Source: Acetobacteraceae bacterium (GTDB lineage: Bacteria; Pseudomonadota; Alphaproteobacteria; Acetobacterales; Acetobacteraceae). From it: DNA of 6,485 nt. Shown one piece after another: positions 1-6,403 of the stretch (the first letter of the stretch is position 1; every line of letters begins with the position of its first letter). Under the pieces are notes generated by a model. The model had not been told where the DNA came from, made no database searches, and worked only from the letters and a program-made list of their open reading frames with translations. The stretch is taken from assembly GCA_947478535.1 (NCBI GenBank), contig CANJXD010000341.1:1-6485 (forward strand). The letters run 5' to 3'. A program made the position numbers and the translations under genes.

Positions 1-683
1 AGGTGCCCATCAGGGGCGTAGCGGGCGATGCGCCAGCCATCGATCTCGGCGACCCAGAGGAAGCCTTCCGCATCCACCGTCAGCCCATCGGGCCGGCGCC
101 CCTTGCCGGCATAGTCCACCAGCACACGCGGCGGGCCGATGCGGCCGGAGGCTGCATCGAAGGCATAGGCATCGATCCGCCCCGGCCGGGAATCCGCGTG
201 ATAGAGCGTGCCGCCATCCGGGCTGAACCCCATGCCGTTGGACAGCACGATGCCATCCCGCATGCGGCTGACCTCCATACCCGGCCCGATCCGCCACAAG
301 GCAGCGACGGGGTCCTTCGCATAGGCATGACGCGTGCCGATCCAGAGCCGCCCGGCCGCGTCGCAAAGGCCGTCATTGAAGCTGACATCGCCGAAGTCGA
401 TGCCGGTGAGCGGCAATTGCACGGCGCGCGCGGCATCGAAATCATAGAGCCCGATGCCTTTCTTGTAGCCGACCAGCAGTCGCCCATCCGGCAACGGCGC
501 CAGGCAACTTGGACGATACGGCAGTTCCCGCATCTCCTCCGTGCCTGCTGCCGGGCGATTGCGGATCAGCGCGCGTTGCTGGCCATCGATCCAATAGAGT
601 GCCTGCGCCGTCTCGCACCACAGGGGCGCTTCCCCAACCACCGCGCGAAAGCGGCTCACGACACGAAGATCGCCCGGTGTCAT
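1..683 (-). CDS. SMP-30/gluconolactonase/LRE-family protein, C-terminus cut by window edge
   Basis: Partial gene: 227 complete codons are present, and the rest lies left of the window. Reading the minus strand from ATG at 683-681 gives a typical six-bladed beta-propeller lactonase of the SMP-30/gluconolactonase family. These enzymes hydrolyse sugar lactones such as gluconolactone using one divalent metal. The family's metal and substrate residues are visible: Glu18 in GEAPLW, Asn103 in SFNDGL, Asn149 in SNGMGFSPDG and Asp199 in RPDGLTVD. Repeated blade motifs follow (DAAGRLWIGT near 108-117, DAEGFLWVAE near 204-213). No signal peptide is seen, so it is probably cytoplasmic. A GAGGGA-like ribosome site lies about 9 nt before the ATG. 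It is divergent from the LacI-type gene at 743, its likely regulator. Family assignment is firm; the substrate is unknown. About 60-70 C-terminal residues are probably missing, judging by the usual length of 280-300 aa. Confidence 0.9.
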   Translation of the reverse strand, partial: MTPGDLRVVSRFRAVVGEAPLWCETAQALYWIDGQQRALIRNRPAAGTEEMRELPYRPSCLAPLPDGRLLVGYKKGIGLYDFDAARAVQLPLTGIDFGDVSFNDGLCDAAGRLWIGTRHAYAKDPVAALWRIGPGMEVSRMRDGIVLSNGMGFSPDGGTLYHADSRPGRIDAYAFDAASGRIGPPRVLVDYAGKGRRPDGLTVDAEGFLWVAEIDGWRIARYAPDGH

Positions 684-742
684 GCTGATCCGTCCCTCAC
701 CGTGTGATTTCCTTGCCCGAAATGGTCGGCTAGATTGCTGCC
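684..742. promoter_or_regulatory. Divergent promoter region between the SMP-30 and LacI genes
   Basis: These 59 bp separate two start codons facing away from each other, so both promoters must lie here or inside the genes. Visible elements are an inverted repeat ATTTC-7 nt-GAAAT at 707-723 and a TAGATT hexamer at 731-736 that resembles a plus-strand -10 box. LacI-family genes divergent from a catabolic gene commonly repress both from a shared operator; that role here is inferred. No convincing consensus -35/-10 pair was found for the minus-strand gene. Confidence 0.55.
707..723. promoter_or_regulatory. Candidate operator: inverted repeat with 5-bp arms
   Basis: ATTTC at 707-711 and GAAAT at 719-723 are exact reverse complements, separated by 7 nt (CTTGCCC). 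The 17-bp span and central position in the divergent gap fit a LacI-type dimer site. However, the centre lacks the symmetrical CG typical of many LacI-family operators, and 5-bp arms can occur by chance. Confidence 0.3.
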
Positions 743-1795
743 ATGGCATCCGAGAATACCGATGGCGCGGCTGCGCCGCTCCCCCGACGTAGTCGCCCCA
801 GGATTACCGATGTGGCGCGTGCGGCCGGGGTTTCGACCGGCACCGTCTCTCATGTCCTGAACGGGTCCCGCGACGTCAGCGACACGCGGCGGGATGCGGT
901 GCTGCGCGCGGTGAAGGCGCTCGGCTACGTCCCGAACATCCTGGCGCAGGGTCTGCGGCGGCATCGGTCCCGCATCATCGGACTGTGCATGCCGCATTCC
1001 TCCTTTGGCTATTTCGTCGCGCTGTCGGAGGCCTTCGAGGCGCTGGCGGCGCAGGATGGCTACGAGATCATGCACGTCTTCAGCCGGCAGGACGGCGCGA
1101 CGGAGTTGCATCGCGTGCAGACCCTGCTGCGCTACGATATCGGCGGGCTGCTGCTGCTGCCAAGCTGGCAGCCGAAGCAGACGCTGGAACGAATGGCGGA
1201 ATCCGGCGTGCCCACCGTGATCCTCGACCGCCCGATCGACGACCGGCGCTTCGACCAGGTGATGGTCGATGTCCGCGTCACCATGCGGCGCGCGGTCGGG
1301 GAACTCGCGGCGCTCGGCCATCGCCGGATCCTGTTCATCACCGCCAATCCGAAGCTGCTGATCAGCCGCCGCAGGATCGAAGGCATCCGGCTTGGCCTGA
1401 AGGATGCGCCGGGGGTTGAATTCCGCATCCTGCAAAGGGTCGAACGAGAAGCCGGCGTGGTGGCGCAGGTGCAGGCGGTGATGCGCGGGGAGGCGGCGCC
1501 GACGGCGATCCTCGCCAGTAACAGCCAGGGCGTGTCCTGGGTGGTGAAGGCGCTGCGCGGGATGGGCCTGCGATGCCCGGAGGATGTCTCCCTCATCGCG
1601 GTCGATGAACCCGTCTGGGCGGAGCTGGTGCAGCCGAGCCTGTCGGTCGTCCACGCGCCAGCCGATGAGGTCTCCCGCCACGCCTGGGCCCTGCTGCGGG
1701 CCCGCATGGAAGGCGCGCCGGACAAGCCGAAGCGCGTGGCGCTGCTGCCGGAATTGCGGCTCGGCGGGTCGGTGGGCCCGGCGCCGAAGGGCTGA
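743..1795 (+). CDS. LacI/GalR-family transcriptional repressor
   Basis: This 350-aa DNA-binding repressor has the standard LacI plan. The N-terminal helix-turn-helix is at residues 21-41 (ITDVARAAGV, then STGTVSHVLNG). The hinge-helix region is at 64-73 (PNILAQGLRR), and from about 77 there is a periplasmic-binding-protein-like effector and dimerisation domain. Family landmarks include ALGHRRILFIT at 190-200, CPEDVSLIAVDEP at 278-290 in place of the usual PEDVSVIGFDD, and a closing PELRLGGS. A poorly conserved stretch of about 20 residues precedes the helix-turn-helix. An in-frame TAG at 731 blocks any earlier start, and no Shine-Dalgarno sequence precedes the ATG. It is divergent from the lactonase gene at 683 and converges on the Bug gene at 1808. 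It probably controls the lactonase and itself, in response to a sugar or sugar acid. The family is certain; ligand and targets are inferred. Confidence 0.95.
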   Translation: MASENTDGAAAPLPRRSRPRITDVARAAGVSTGTVSHVLNGSRDVSDTRRDAVLRAVKALGYVPNILAQGLRRHRSRIIGLCMPHSSFGYFVALSEAFEALAAQDGYEIMHVFSRQDGATELHRVQTLLRYDIGGLLLLPSWQPKQTLERMAESGVPTVILDRPIDDRRFDQVMVDVRVTMRRAVGELAALGHRRILFITANPKLLISRRRIEGIRLGLKDAPGVEFRILQRVEREAGVVAQVQAVMRGEAAPTAILASNSQGVSWVVKALRGMGLRCPEDVSLIAVDEPVWAELVQPSLSVVHAPADEVSRHAWALLRARMEGAPDKPKRVALLPELRLGGSVGPAPKG

Positions 1796-1813
1796 ACCCA
1801 GCGCCATTCAGCC
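1790..1813. terminator. Shared stem-loop between convergent genes, possible bidirectional terminator
   Basis: GGCTGAA at 1790-1796 pairs perfectly with TTCAGCC at 1807-1813 across a 10-nt loop. The repressor's TGA stop (1793-1795) lies in the left arm and the binding-protein gene's TGA (minus strand, 1810-1808) in the right arm. The genes are only 12 nt apart. No T-run follows on either strand, so it is not a canonical intrinsic terminator. It may act with Rho, protect 3' ends, or simply reflect symmetrical gene ends. Confidence 0.45.
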
Positions 1814-2779
1814 GCCCGCGACCGCCGCCATGATCGGGCGCATCCGCGCCTCATCGCGCGCCCAATAGGCGGCATAGGCGGCGGGCCCCTGATGCGCCGG
1901 CTCCAGCCCGAATTGCCGCAGGCGTTCCGCATAGCCGGGCTGCGCCATGATGCGGCGCATCGCCTCCGAGAGTTGTTCGACCACGGGCATCGGCGTGCCT
2001 GCGGGGGCGAGCATGCCACCGGCGGAGGCGACGACGACATCGAAGCCCTGCGCGCGCAGCGTCGCCACCCCCGGCAACAGCGGCTCCGGCCCATCGCCCG
2101 TCGTGCCCAGGACGCGAAATGCCCCGGAAGCGAATTGGCTGGCGACGTCGCTCGTGCCGCCGGCCACGGCATCGACATGTCCACCGACCAGGGCGGTGAC
2201 GGAAGGCGGGCCACCGGTGAAGTGCACGCTGGTGAAGCGCGCGCCCGTCTCCTGCTGCAGCATCAGGATGCCGAGATGCGGGGTCGCCATCAGGCCGCTG
2301 GTGCTGATGCTGACCGATTCCGGAGCGGCGCGCGCCGCCTCCACCATCTCCCGGAGCGTGCGGAAGCGGCTATCGGCCCGCACGGCGAAGACGACGGGCG
2401 AGACGTGATGCAGCGCGACAGGCTGGAAATCCGCCGCCGTGTAGCGGGCACCGCGCGTGGGATCGAGGTAGTGCGTGGCCAGCGTCGGCAACACGCCCCA
2501 GAGCAGCGTATGGCCATCCGGCCGCGCCCGCACCAGCTCCGTCGCGCCGATCTGCGAACCCGCGCCGGGGCGGTTCAGCACCTGCACCGGGACGGGAAAC
2601 TCCTTCTCCATCCCGGCCGCGATCATGCGGGCCGAGGTATCGACGCCGCCTCCTGGCGCATAGGGCACGATGAGCGTGATGGGCCGGCCCGGCTGTGGCC
2701 ATGTGGCCTGGGCCTGAGTTGGTCCCGCCATGGCCGTGATCGGCGCGGCAAGGGCCGCGCGCCGGGTTGCCCACATCAT
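1808..2779 (-). CDS. Tripartite tricarboxylate transporter substrate-binding protein (Bug/TctC family)
   Basis: This 323-aa periplasmic solute-binding protein captures organic acids for a TctA/TctB-type carrier or for sensing. The N-terminus has Arg-Arg at 6-7, a short Ala-rich hydrophobic stretch and a likely signal cleavage after AQA at 23-25. The twin arginines could suggest Tat export, but the core is short. Mature-domain signatures are PGRPITLIVPYAPGGGVDTSAR (30-51, with Asp47 in the ligand loop), LNRPGAGSQIGA (68-79), PDGHTLLWG (87-95) and DFQPVALH (117-124). The start ATG overlaps the upstream phosphoesterase stop as ATGA, and AGGAAGG lies 6 nt before it. A second ATG follows directly, so the protein may begin one residue later. 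No TctA or TctB membrane genes are in the window, making it an orphan receptor, as is common for this expanded family. Family certain; ligand unknown. Confidence 0.95.
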   Translation of the reverse strand: MMWATRRAALAAPITAMAGPTQAQATWPQPGRPITLIVPYAPGGGVDTSARMIAAGMEKEFPVPVQVLNRPGAGSQIGATELVRARPDGHTLLWGVLPTLATHYLDPTRGARYTAADFQPVALHHVSPVVFAVRADSRFRTLREMVEAARAAPESVSISTSGLMATPHLGILMLQQETGARFTSVHFTGGPPSVTALVGGHVDAVAGGTSDVASQFASGAFRVLGTTGDGPEPLLPGVATLRAQGFDVVVASAGGMLAPAGTPMPVVEQLSEAMRRIMAQPGYAERLRQFGLEPAHQGPAAYAAYWARDEARMRPIMAAVAGG

Positions 2780-3522
2780 CGCCGTCCTTCCTCATGCAGG
2801 GGATGCCGGATGACCGTGACCGCGCCATCGGCGCCGAGGGTCACGAGGTTCGCCGTGCCTGCGAGATCGGGCGAGCCGGAGTAGAAGGCCGGCACGGTGC
2901 CATCGCCCACCGCGACCGGCCGGTCCCAGTGGCCGAGCGCGAGGTAGTGTGCTTCCAGCGCCGCGATCTCCGGGTCCGTAAATCGCCAGGCGCGGTGGGC
3001 GTGGCGGGCTTCCTCGCCGGCCGGCACGTAGTGGCCATGCGCCATCGCCACCTGCCAGCGCGTCGCGCGGGGACGCACGCGGTCCAGCGGCGCGAAATCA
3101 TCGTAGCCGCGATGCGCGCGGCCCCAGATCTCCAGGCCATGGTCCGGGAAGGTGACGCAATCCGCATGCGTCACGCCCAGCACCGCGACATGCGGGAGCG
3201 CCGTGATGCCGGCGCGGCGATACAGGCAGCGTTCATGGATGGCATCGTGGTTGCCCGGCAGCATCACCACAGGCCGCCCGGCCTGCGCGAGCAGCGCCGC
3301 GGCTTCCTCCAGCACGGGCTGCACGATGCGCGCATTCTCGAAGGTATCGCCCGCCAGCAGCAGGATATCGACGGACAGCGCGCGCGCCGTGGCGAGCACG
3401 ACGCGCAGCGCCTCGATCCCCTGCGTGCCGCGCGGCGGCAGGCCGTGCAGCGGCGGGTCATCCACATGCAGGTCGGAGCTGTGCAGCAGCCGCACAGCCC
3501 CGCTCTGAATGGTTGGGGTCAA
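2776..3522 (-). CDS. Calcineurin-like metallophosphoesterase (Mre11/SbcD-like fold)
   Basis: This 248-aa protein has the two-metal phosphoesterase motifs in order: SDLHVD (Asp17, His19), LAGDTFENAR (Asp59), LPGNHD (Asn91, His92), AHGHY (His162, His164) and LGHWDR (198-201). The GDTFENAR form and overall order resemble the SbcD/Mre11 exonuclease branch, but there is no capping domain and no SbcC partner nearby. The actual substrate (DNA end, nucleotide or other phosphoester) is unknown. The fifth motif reads GHWD where GHxH is usual, so Asp200 replaces the last histidine. No signal peptide is seen; it is probably cytoplasmic. The start is a TTG overlapping the crotonase stop as TTGA, with GGAAGG 4 nt upstream. 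An alternative GTG at 3495 would remove nine residues and leave SDLH intact. The 3' end overlaps the Bug start by 4 nt. Fold confident, function open. Confidence 0.88.
   Translation of the reverse strand: MTPTIQSGAVRLLHSSDLHVDDPPLHGLPPRGTQGIEALRVVLATARALSVDILLLAGDTFENARIVQPVLEEAAALLAQAGRPVVMLPGNHDAIHERCLYRRAGITALPHVAVLGVTHADCVTFPDHGLEIWGRAHRGYDDFAPLDRVRPRATRWQVAMAHGHYVPAGEEARHAHRAWRFTDPEIAALEAHYLALGHWDRPVAVGDGTVPAFYSGSPDLAGTANLVTLGADGAVTVIRHPLHEEGRR
2786..2792 (-). promoter_or_regulatory. Ribosome binding site of the Bug gene, inside the upstream gene
   Basis: The minus strand reads AGGAAGG 6 nt before the ATG at 2779. The site lies within the last codons of the phosphoesterase gene. It supports 2779 as the start and suggests translational coupling through the ATGA overlap. 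Confidence 0.7.
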
Positions 3523-4352
3523 CGCCCCTTCCAGTTCGGCTTGCGCTTCTCCCGGAAGGCGCGCGGGCCCTCGGCGCCGTCCTCGCTTTCCGCCGTCTCA
3601 CGGTCGAGGCGACGCTGGTAGTCCAGCAGCGCATCGGGGAAGGCCGTGGACAGGCGATAGAGCCGCACCGCCGCCTGCGTCGGCAGTGGCGCACCACGAC
3701 ACACCATCTCGGCGATTTCCTCCGCCACGCCCATCAACTGCGCGCGCGGGGCCACGCGGTTGACGATGCCGTATTGCAGGCATTCCTGCGCCGTGAGGCG
3801 CCCATTCGCGAGCGTCATATACGCCGCGACCGCGCGCGGCAGGCCGAAGTAGAGATTCTGCGGCGAGCCGAGCCGGCCGACCAGCGTGTGCGTATCCCCG
3901 ATCCAGGCTTCCTCCGCCATCACGCGCAGTTGGCCGGACAGCGCGAGGCTCAGCCCCACGCCAACGGCAAGGCCGTTGATCGCGGAGATCACCGGCTTGT
4001 CGAGGCTGACCGCGCTCGGCAGGCCGCCGCCGCCCCAATGGTAGTTCGGGTTGGTCGGGTCCTCATGCGGCGTGCGCTTGCCCTCGGCCTGGTGGGCGGC
4101 CAGGAACTTCACATCGCGACCGGCGGAGAACGCATCGCCGGTGCCGGTCACGATGGCGCAGTAGATCTCGGGGTCGAGGCCCACATCCCGCCAGCACGCG
4201 CGCAGTTCCTGATAGGCGTAGGTGTGCAGCGCGTTCTTCACCTCCGGCCGATTGACGATGACGTAGGCGACGCGGCCCTTCTTCTCATACAGAATGTGCT
4301 TGAGGTCCTGCGGCGCCATCGCCGGATCGTATTTCGTTTCGTATTTGGACAT
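3519..4352 (-). CDS. Crotonase-superfamily protein (enoyl-CoA hydratase/isomerase-like)
   Basis: This 277-aa cytoplasmic enzyme is expected to act on a CoA thioester. Crotonase landmarks are VNRPEVKNAL (33-42), the first oxyanion-hole segment FSAGRD (75-80), the second NGLAVGVGLSLAL (126-138), LPRAVA (171-176) and the C-terminal trailer EGPRAFREKRKPNWKGR (261-277). Aligned by eye to rat mitochondrial hydratase, the two catalytic glutamates (Glu144 in GGGCE, Glu164 in QPE) fall on Ser135 and His155. The latter sits in GDTHTLVG, like the DTHARVG subgroup of uncharacterised crotonases. Classical hydration is therefore doubtful; isomerisation, hydrolysis or C-C cleavage are alternatives. A Gly/Pro/His-rich loop near 86-113 looks longer than usual. 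The ATG is supported by AGGAGG 7 nt upstream. The gene lies 45 nt after the acyl-CoA ligase and overlaps the phosphoesterase by 4 nt, so it probably handles the ligase product. Confidence 0.92.
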   Translation of the reverse strand: MSKYETKYDPAMAPQDLKHILYEKKGRVAYVIVNRPEVKNALHTYAYQELRACWRDVGLDPEIYCAIVTGTGDAFSAGRDVKFLAAHQAEGKRTPHEDPTNPNYHWGGGGLPSAVSLDKPVISAINGLAVGVGLSLALSGQLRVMAEEAWIGDTHTLVGRLGSPQNLYFGLPRAVAAYMTLANGRLTAQECLQYGIVNRVAPRAQLMGVAEEIAEMVCRGAPLPTQAAVRLYRLSTAFPDALLDYQRRLDRETAESEDGAEGPRAFREKRKPNWKGR

Positions 4353-4359
4353 CGTGGTT

Positions 4360-4365
4360 CCTCCT
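4360..4365 (-). promoter_or_regulatory. Consensus ribosome binding site of the crotonase gene
   Basis: The minus strand reads a perfect AGGAGG 7 nt before the ATG at 4352. It fixes the start, giving a protein with about 18 residues ahead of the crotonase fold. It is the strongest translation signal in the window and lies in the 45-nt gap after the ligase gene, which holds nothing else recognisable. Confidence 0.8.
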
Positions 4366-4397
4366 CGGGATGGATCAGGGAAGCGTGCGGCGTCGCC

Positions 4398-6395
4398 TCA
4401 TGCGGTGCCGATGACCAGCAGCCCATCGACCGCGATCGTGCGGCCGGCGCGCCATTTGACGGGGTTCACCTCCAGCTCGAATTGCCGCCACGGGATGGTG
4501 GCGGCGAGCCGGGAGAAATGCGCGACGAAGGCGGCGAGGGAGGCCGGGTCCGGCCCCTCCCCCGCGAGCGCGGCCATCAGGCGCAGGCGAGACATCATGG
4601 CGGCGGCGGTGGCTTCATCCACCGGGGCGCGGGCGATGACGACATCGTCGAGGGCTTCCGTCGCCGTGCCGCCGGCGCCGCAGGTCACCATCACGCCGAA
4701 CATCGGGTCCCGGAAGGCGGCGACGATCACCTCCTGCGCGCCGGGCTCCATGCGCTGGACATAGACACCCTCCAGCCCCACGCCGAGCGCCGCCGCGCGA
4801 TCCGCCATCTGCCGCCAGCCATCTTCAGCCGCGGCTTCGGAGGTAACGCCGAGCCGCAGGAGCCCAGCCGCCGCGCGATGCGTGATGGCGGGGGAAATGC
4901 CCTTCATGGCCACGGGAAAGCCAACCTCCCGTGCGGCAGCCGCCGCTTCCGCCGCGCTGGTCACCAGACGCCCCGCCGCCACCGGCAGGCCCGCGGCGGC
5001 GAGGATGCGGTGGCATTCGTGTTCCGACACCACGCGGCCATCGGTGGCATCGGGGACAGCGCGCGCCCAGTCGAAGCCGAGCGGCGCGGGCCGCAGTACC
5101 GGCGCATCGGCCGGCCCCTGCCGCAGGATCGCAGCCAGGGCCTCCGTCGCGCGGTCAGGGCTCGGCAGGACATAGAGGCCGGCAGCGGCCAGCTTTGCCC
5201 GCGCGCTGTCCTCCACCGCCATCGTCACCGCCAGCGGCTTGGCACCGCTGCCGTGGAAGGCGAGGAGGGCAGCGCTCTCCGCCGCATCGGCGAAGGCATC
5301 GCCCTTGTCCACGATCACCCCATCGATGGCGGGGTTTTGCGCCAGGGCCACGAGCGCCGGGCCGAGGCCGGCATCGGCGAGCACGGATGTCACCACAAGC
5401 CCATCACGCCGGGCGAGGGCTGCGATGCGCTTGGCGGCGACGGAATGGAAGGACACGGCCGCAATGCGCTGCCCCGCCTTGCGCGGCCCGGCCGGCGCGC
5501 CGCTCAGCAACAGGCAGACATCGACGAGTTCCCGCTGGCTGCGGACAACGATGGCGCCGTGTTCGCGCAGCACCGCCTGCCACACCCGCCACGCCCCGGT
5601 GAGCGCGCCGGTATGCGCCGCGGCCGCGCGGGCGCTCGCTTCCGCCGCGCCGGCCTTGACGATGACGAGGGGCTTGCCGGCCGCGCGCAGCTTCTCCAGC
5701 GCATCGAGGAAATCATCGCCATCCCGCACCCCTTCGAGATAGGCGGCGACGACCTTGGTCTTCGGGTCCTCCGCCATCATGCGGAGATAGTCGGGGAAGG
5801 TCAGCACGGCCTCGTTGCCGGAGCTGATCATGTAGCGGAAGCCGAAGCCCGCAGCCTCGATCTGCGCATGCGCGCCGATCGCCGTGCCGCCGGATTGGCT
5901 GACCATCGAGATATTGCCGGGGATCAGGCGCGGCACGCGCAGCAGCGGCGTCGCGAAGGTGGCGGCCATCGGCAGGTGCGTGTTGATGATGCCGAGCGTG
6001 TTCGGCCCGCAGAGCTGGAACCCCGCTTCCCGGCACAGCCCCGCCAGCGCGTCCTGCCGCGCGATGCCCTCCCCGCCCACTTCCGCGAAGCCACCGGCCC
6101 AGAGCACGCCGTGGCGGATACCAGCCTCGATGCAGCCCTTCACGGCCTCGAAGGCCATGGCGGCGGAGACGGAAAGGATGGCGAGGTCCGGCACTTCCGG
6201 CAGCAGGGAGGGCGTGGCGAAGCAGGGCACGCCGGAGACCGTCTCCCGCCGCGGATTGACCGGCCACACCTTCCCGGGGAAGCCGTAGCGCGCCTGGTAC
6301 TCCATGGCGCGCGCGCCAAGATTGCCGTCCGAAGCACCAATGACGGCGATGCTTCTTGGCTCCAGGATCTTGTGGCGCGGGGTGTCGGGGGACAT
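4398..6395 (-). CDS. NDP-forming acetate/acyl-CoA ligase family protein (alpha-beta fusion)
   Basis: This 665-aa enzyme should make an acyl-CoA from a carboxylic acid, CoA and a nucleoside triphosphate through a phosphohistidine. Domain order: CoA-binding Rossmann domain (about 8-140; IAVIGASDGNLG at 16-27, CGPNTLGI at 129-136), a succinyl-CoA-ligase-like domain (about 155-295; MVSQSGGTA at 164-172, likely phosphohistidine His261 in AHTGALTG), a second ligase-like domain (about 308-425), and ATP-grasp (about 455-665; FPVAMKGISPAITHR at 493-507, GAGGTATEALDD at 573-584, ELEVNPV at 640-646). The second ligase-like domain lacks the usual Gly-Gly near its start, reading SFHSVAAKRIA. The ATP-grasp has RAAAG where KTDAG is common. 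Length is slightly below the usual 690-720. The ATG has only a weak AGGG 12 nt upstream and follows the previous stop by 8 nt. Family certain; acid substrate unknown. Confidence 0.93.
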   Translation of the reverse strand: MSPDTPRHKILEPRSIAVIGASDGNLGARAMEYQARYGFPGKVWPVNPRRETVSGVPCFATPSLLPEVPDLAILSVSAAMAFEAVKGCIEAGIRHGVLWAGGFAEVGGEGIARQDALAGLCREAGFQLCGPNTLGIINTHLPMAATFATPLLRVPRLIPGNISMVSQSGGTAIGAHAQIEAAGFGFRYMISSGNEAVLTFPDYLRMMAEDPKTKVVAAYLEGVRDGDDFLDALEKLRAAGKPLVIVKAGAAEASARAAAAHTGALTGAWRVWQAVLREHGAIVVRSQRELVDVCLLLSGAPAGPRKAGQRIAAVSFHSVAAKRIAALARRDGLVVTSVLADAGLGPALVALAQNPAIDGVIVDKGDAFADAAESAALLAFHGSGAKPLAVTMAVEDSARAKLAAAGLYVLPSPDRATEALAAILRQGPADAPVLRPAPLGFDWARAVPDATDGRVVSEHECHRILAAAGLPVAAGRLVTSAAEAAAAAREVGFPVAMKGISPAITHRAAAGLLRLGVTSEAAAEDGWRQMADRAAALGVGLEGVYVQRMEPGAQEVIVAAFRDPMFGVMVTCGAGGTATEALDDVVIARAPVDEATAAAMMSRLRLMAALAGEGPDPASLAAFVAHFSRLAATIPWRQFELEVNPVKWRAGRTIAVDGLLVIGTA

Positions 6396-6403
6396 GCCGC
6401 GTA

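Noticed and set aside
3..707. A 234-codon plus-strand open frame at the left edge.
   Set aside because: It is antisense to the SMP-30 frame, whose conserved metal-site residues show which strand is coding.
1147..1161. Run of CTG triplets in the repressor gene, considered as a simple repeat.
   Set aside because: It is a short stretch of leucine codons in a hydrophobic strand of the effector domain, with no sign of expansion.
1361..1370. Perfect palindrome GCTGATCAGC inside the repressor gene, considered as an internal operator.
   Set aside because: It is only 10 bp, encodes ordinary residues in frame, and differs from the repeat in the divergent promoter; chance is the simpler explanation.
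680..1807. A 375-codon minus-strand open frame antisense to the repressor gene.
   Set aside because: Its product is Arg/His/Asp-rich with no recognisable fold, and it mirrors the strongly supported LacI-family frame. Long antisense frames are expected at this GC content.
1892..2884. A 330-codon plus-strand open frame antisense to the Bug gene and the end of the phosphoesterase gene.
   Set aside because: It covers two well-supported minus-strand genes, and its translation is low-complexity His/Arg/Gly-rich with no motifs.
2767..3621. A 284-codon plus-strand open frame antisense to the phosphoesterase gene.
   Set aside because: The minus-strand frame carries all phosphoesterase motifs; this one has none and looks like a GC-driven shadow.
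4931..5602. A 223-codon plus-strand open frame inside the acyl-CoA ligase gene.
   Set aside because: The product is almost entirely Arg, Pro, Ala and Gly, as expected for antisense reading of GC-rich coding sequence.
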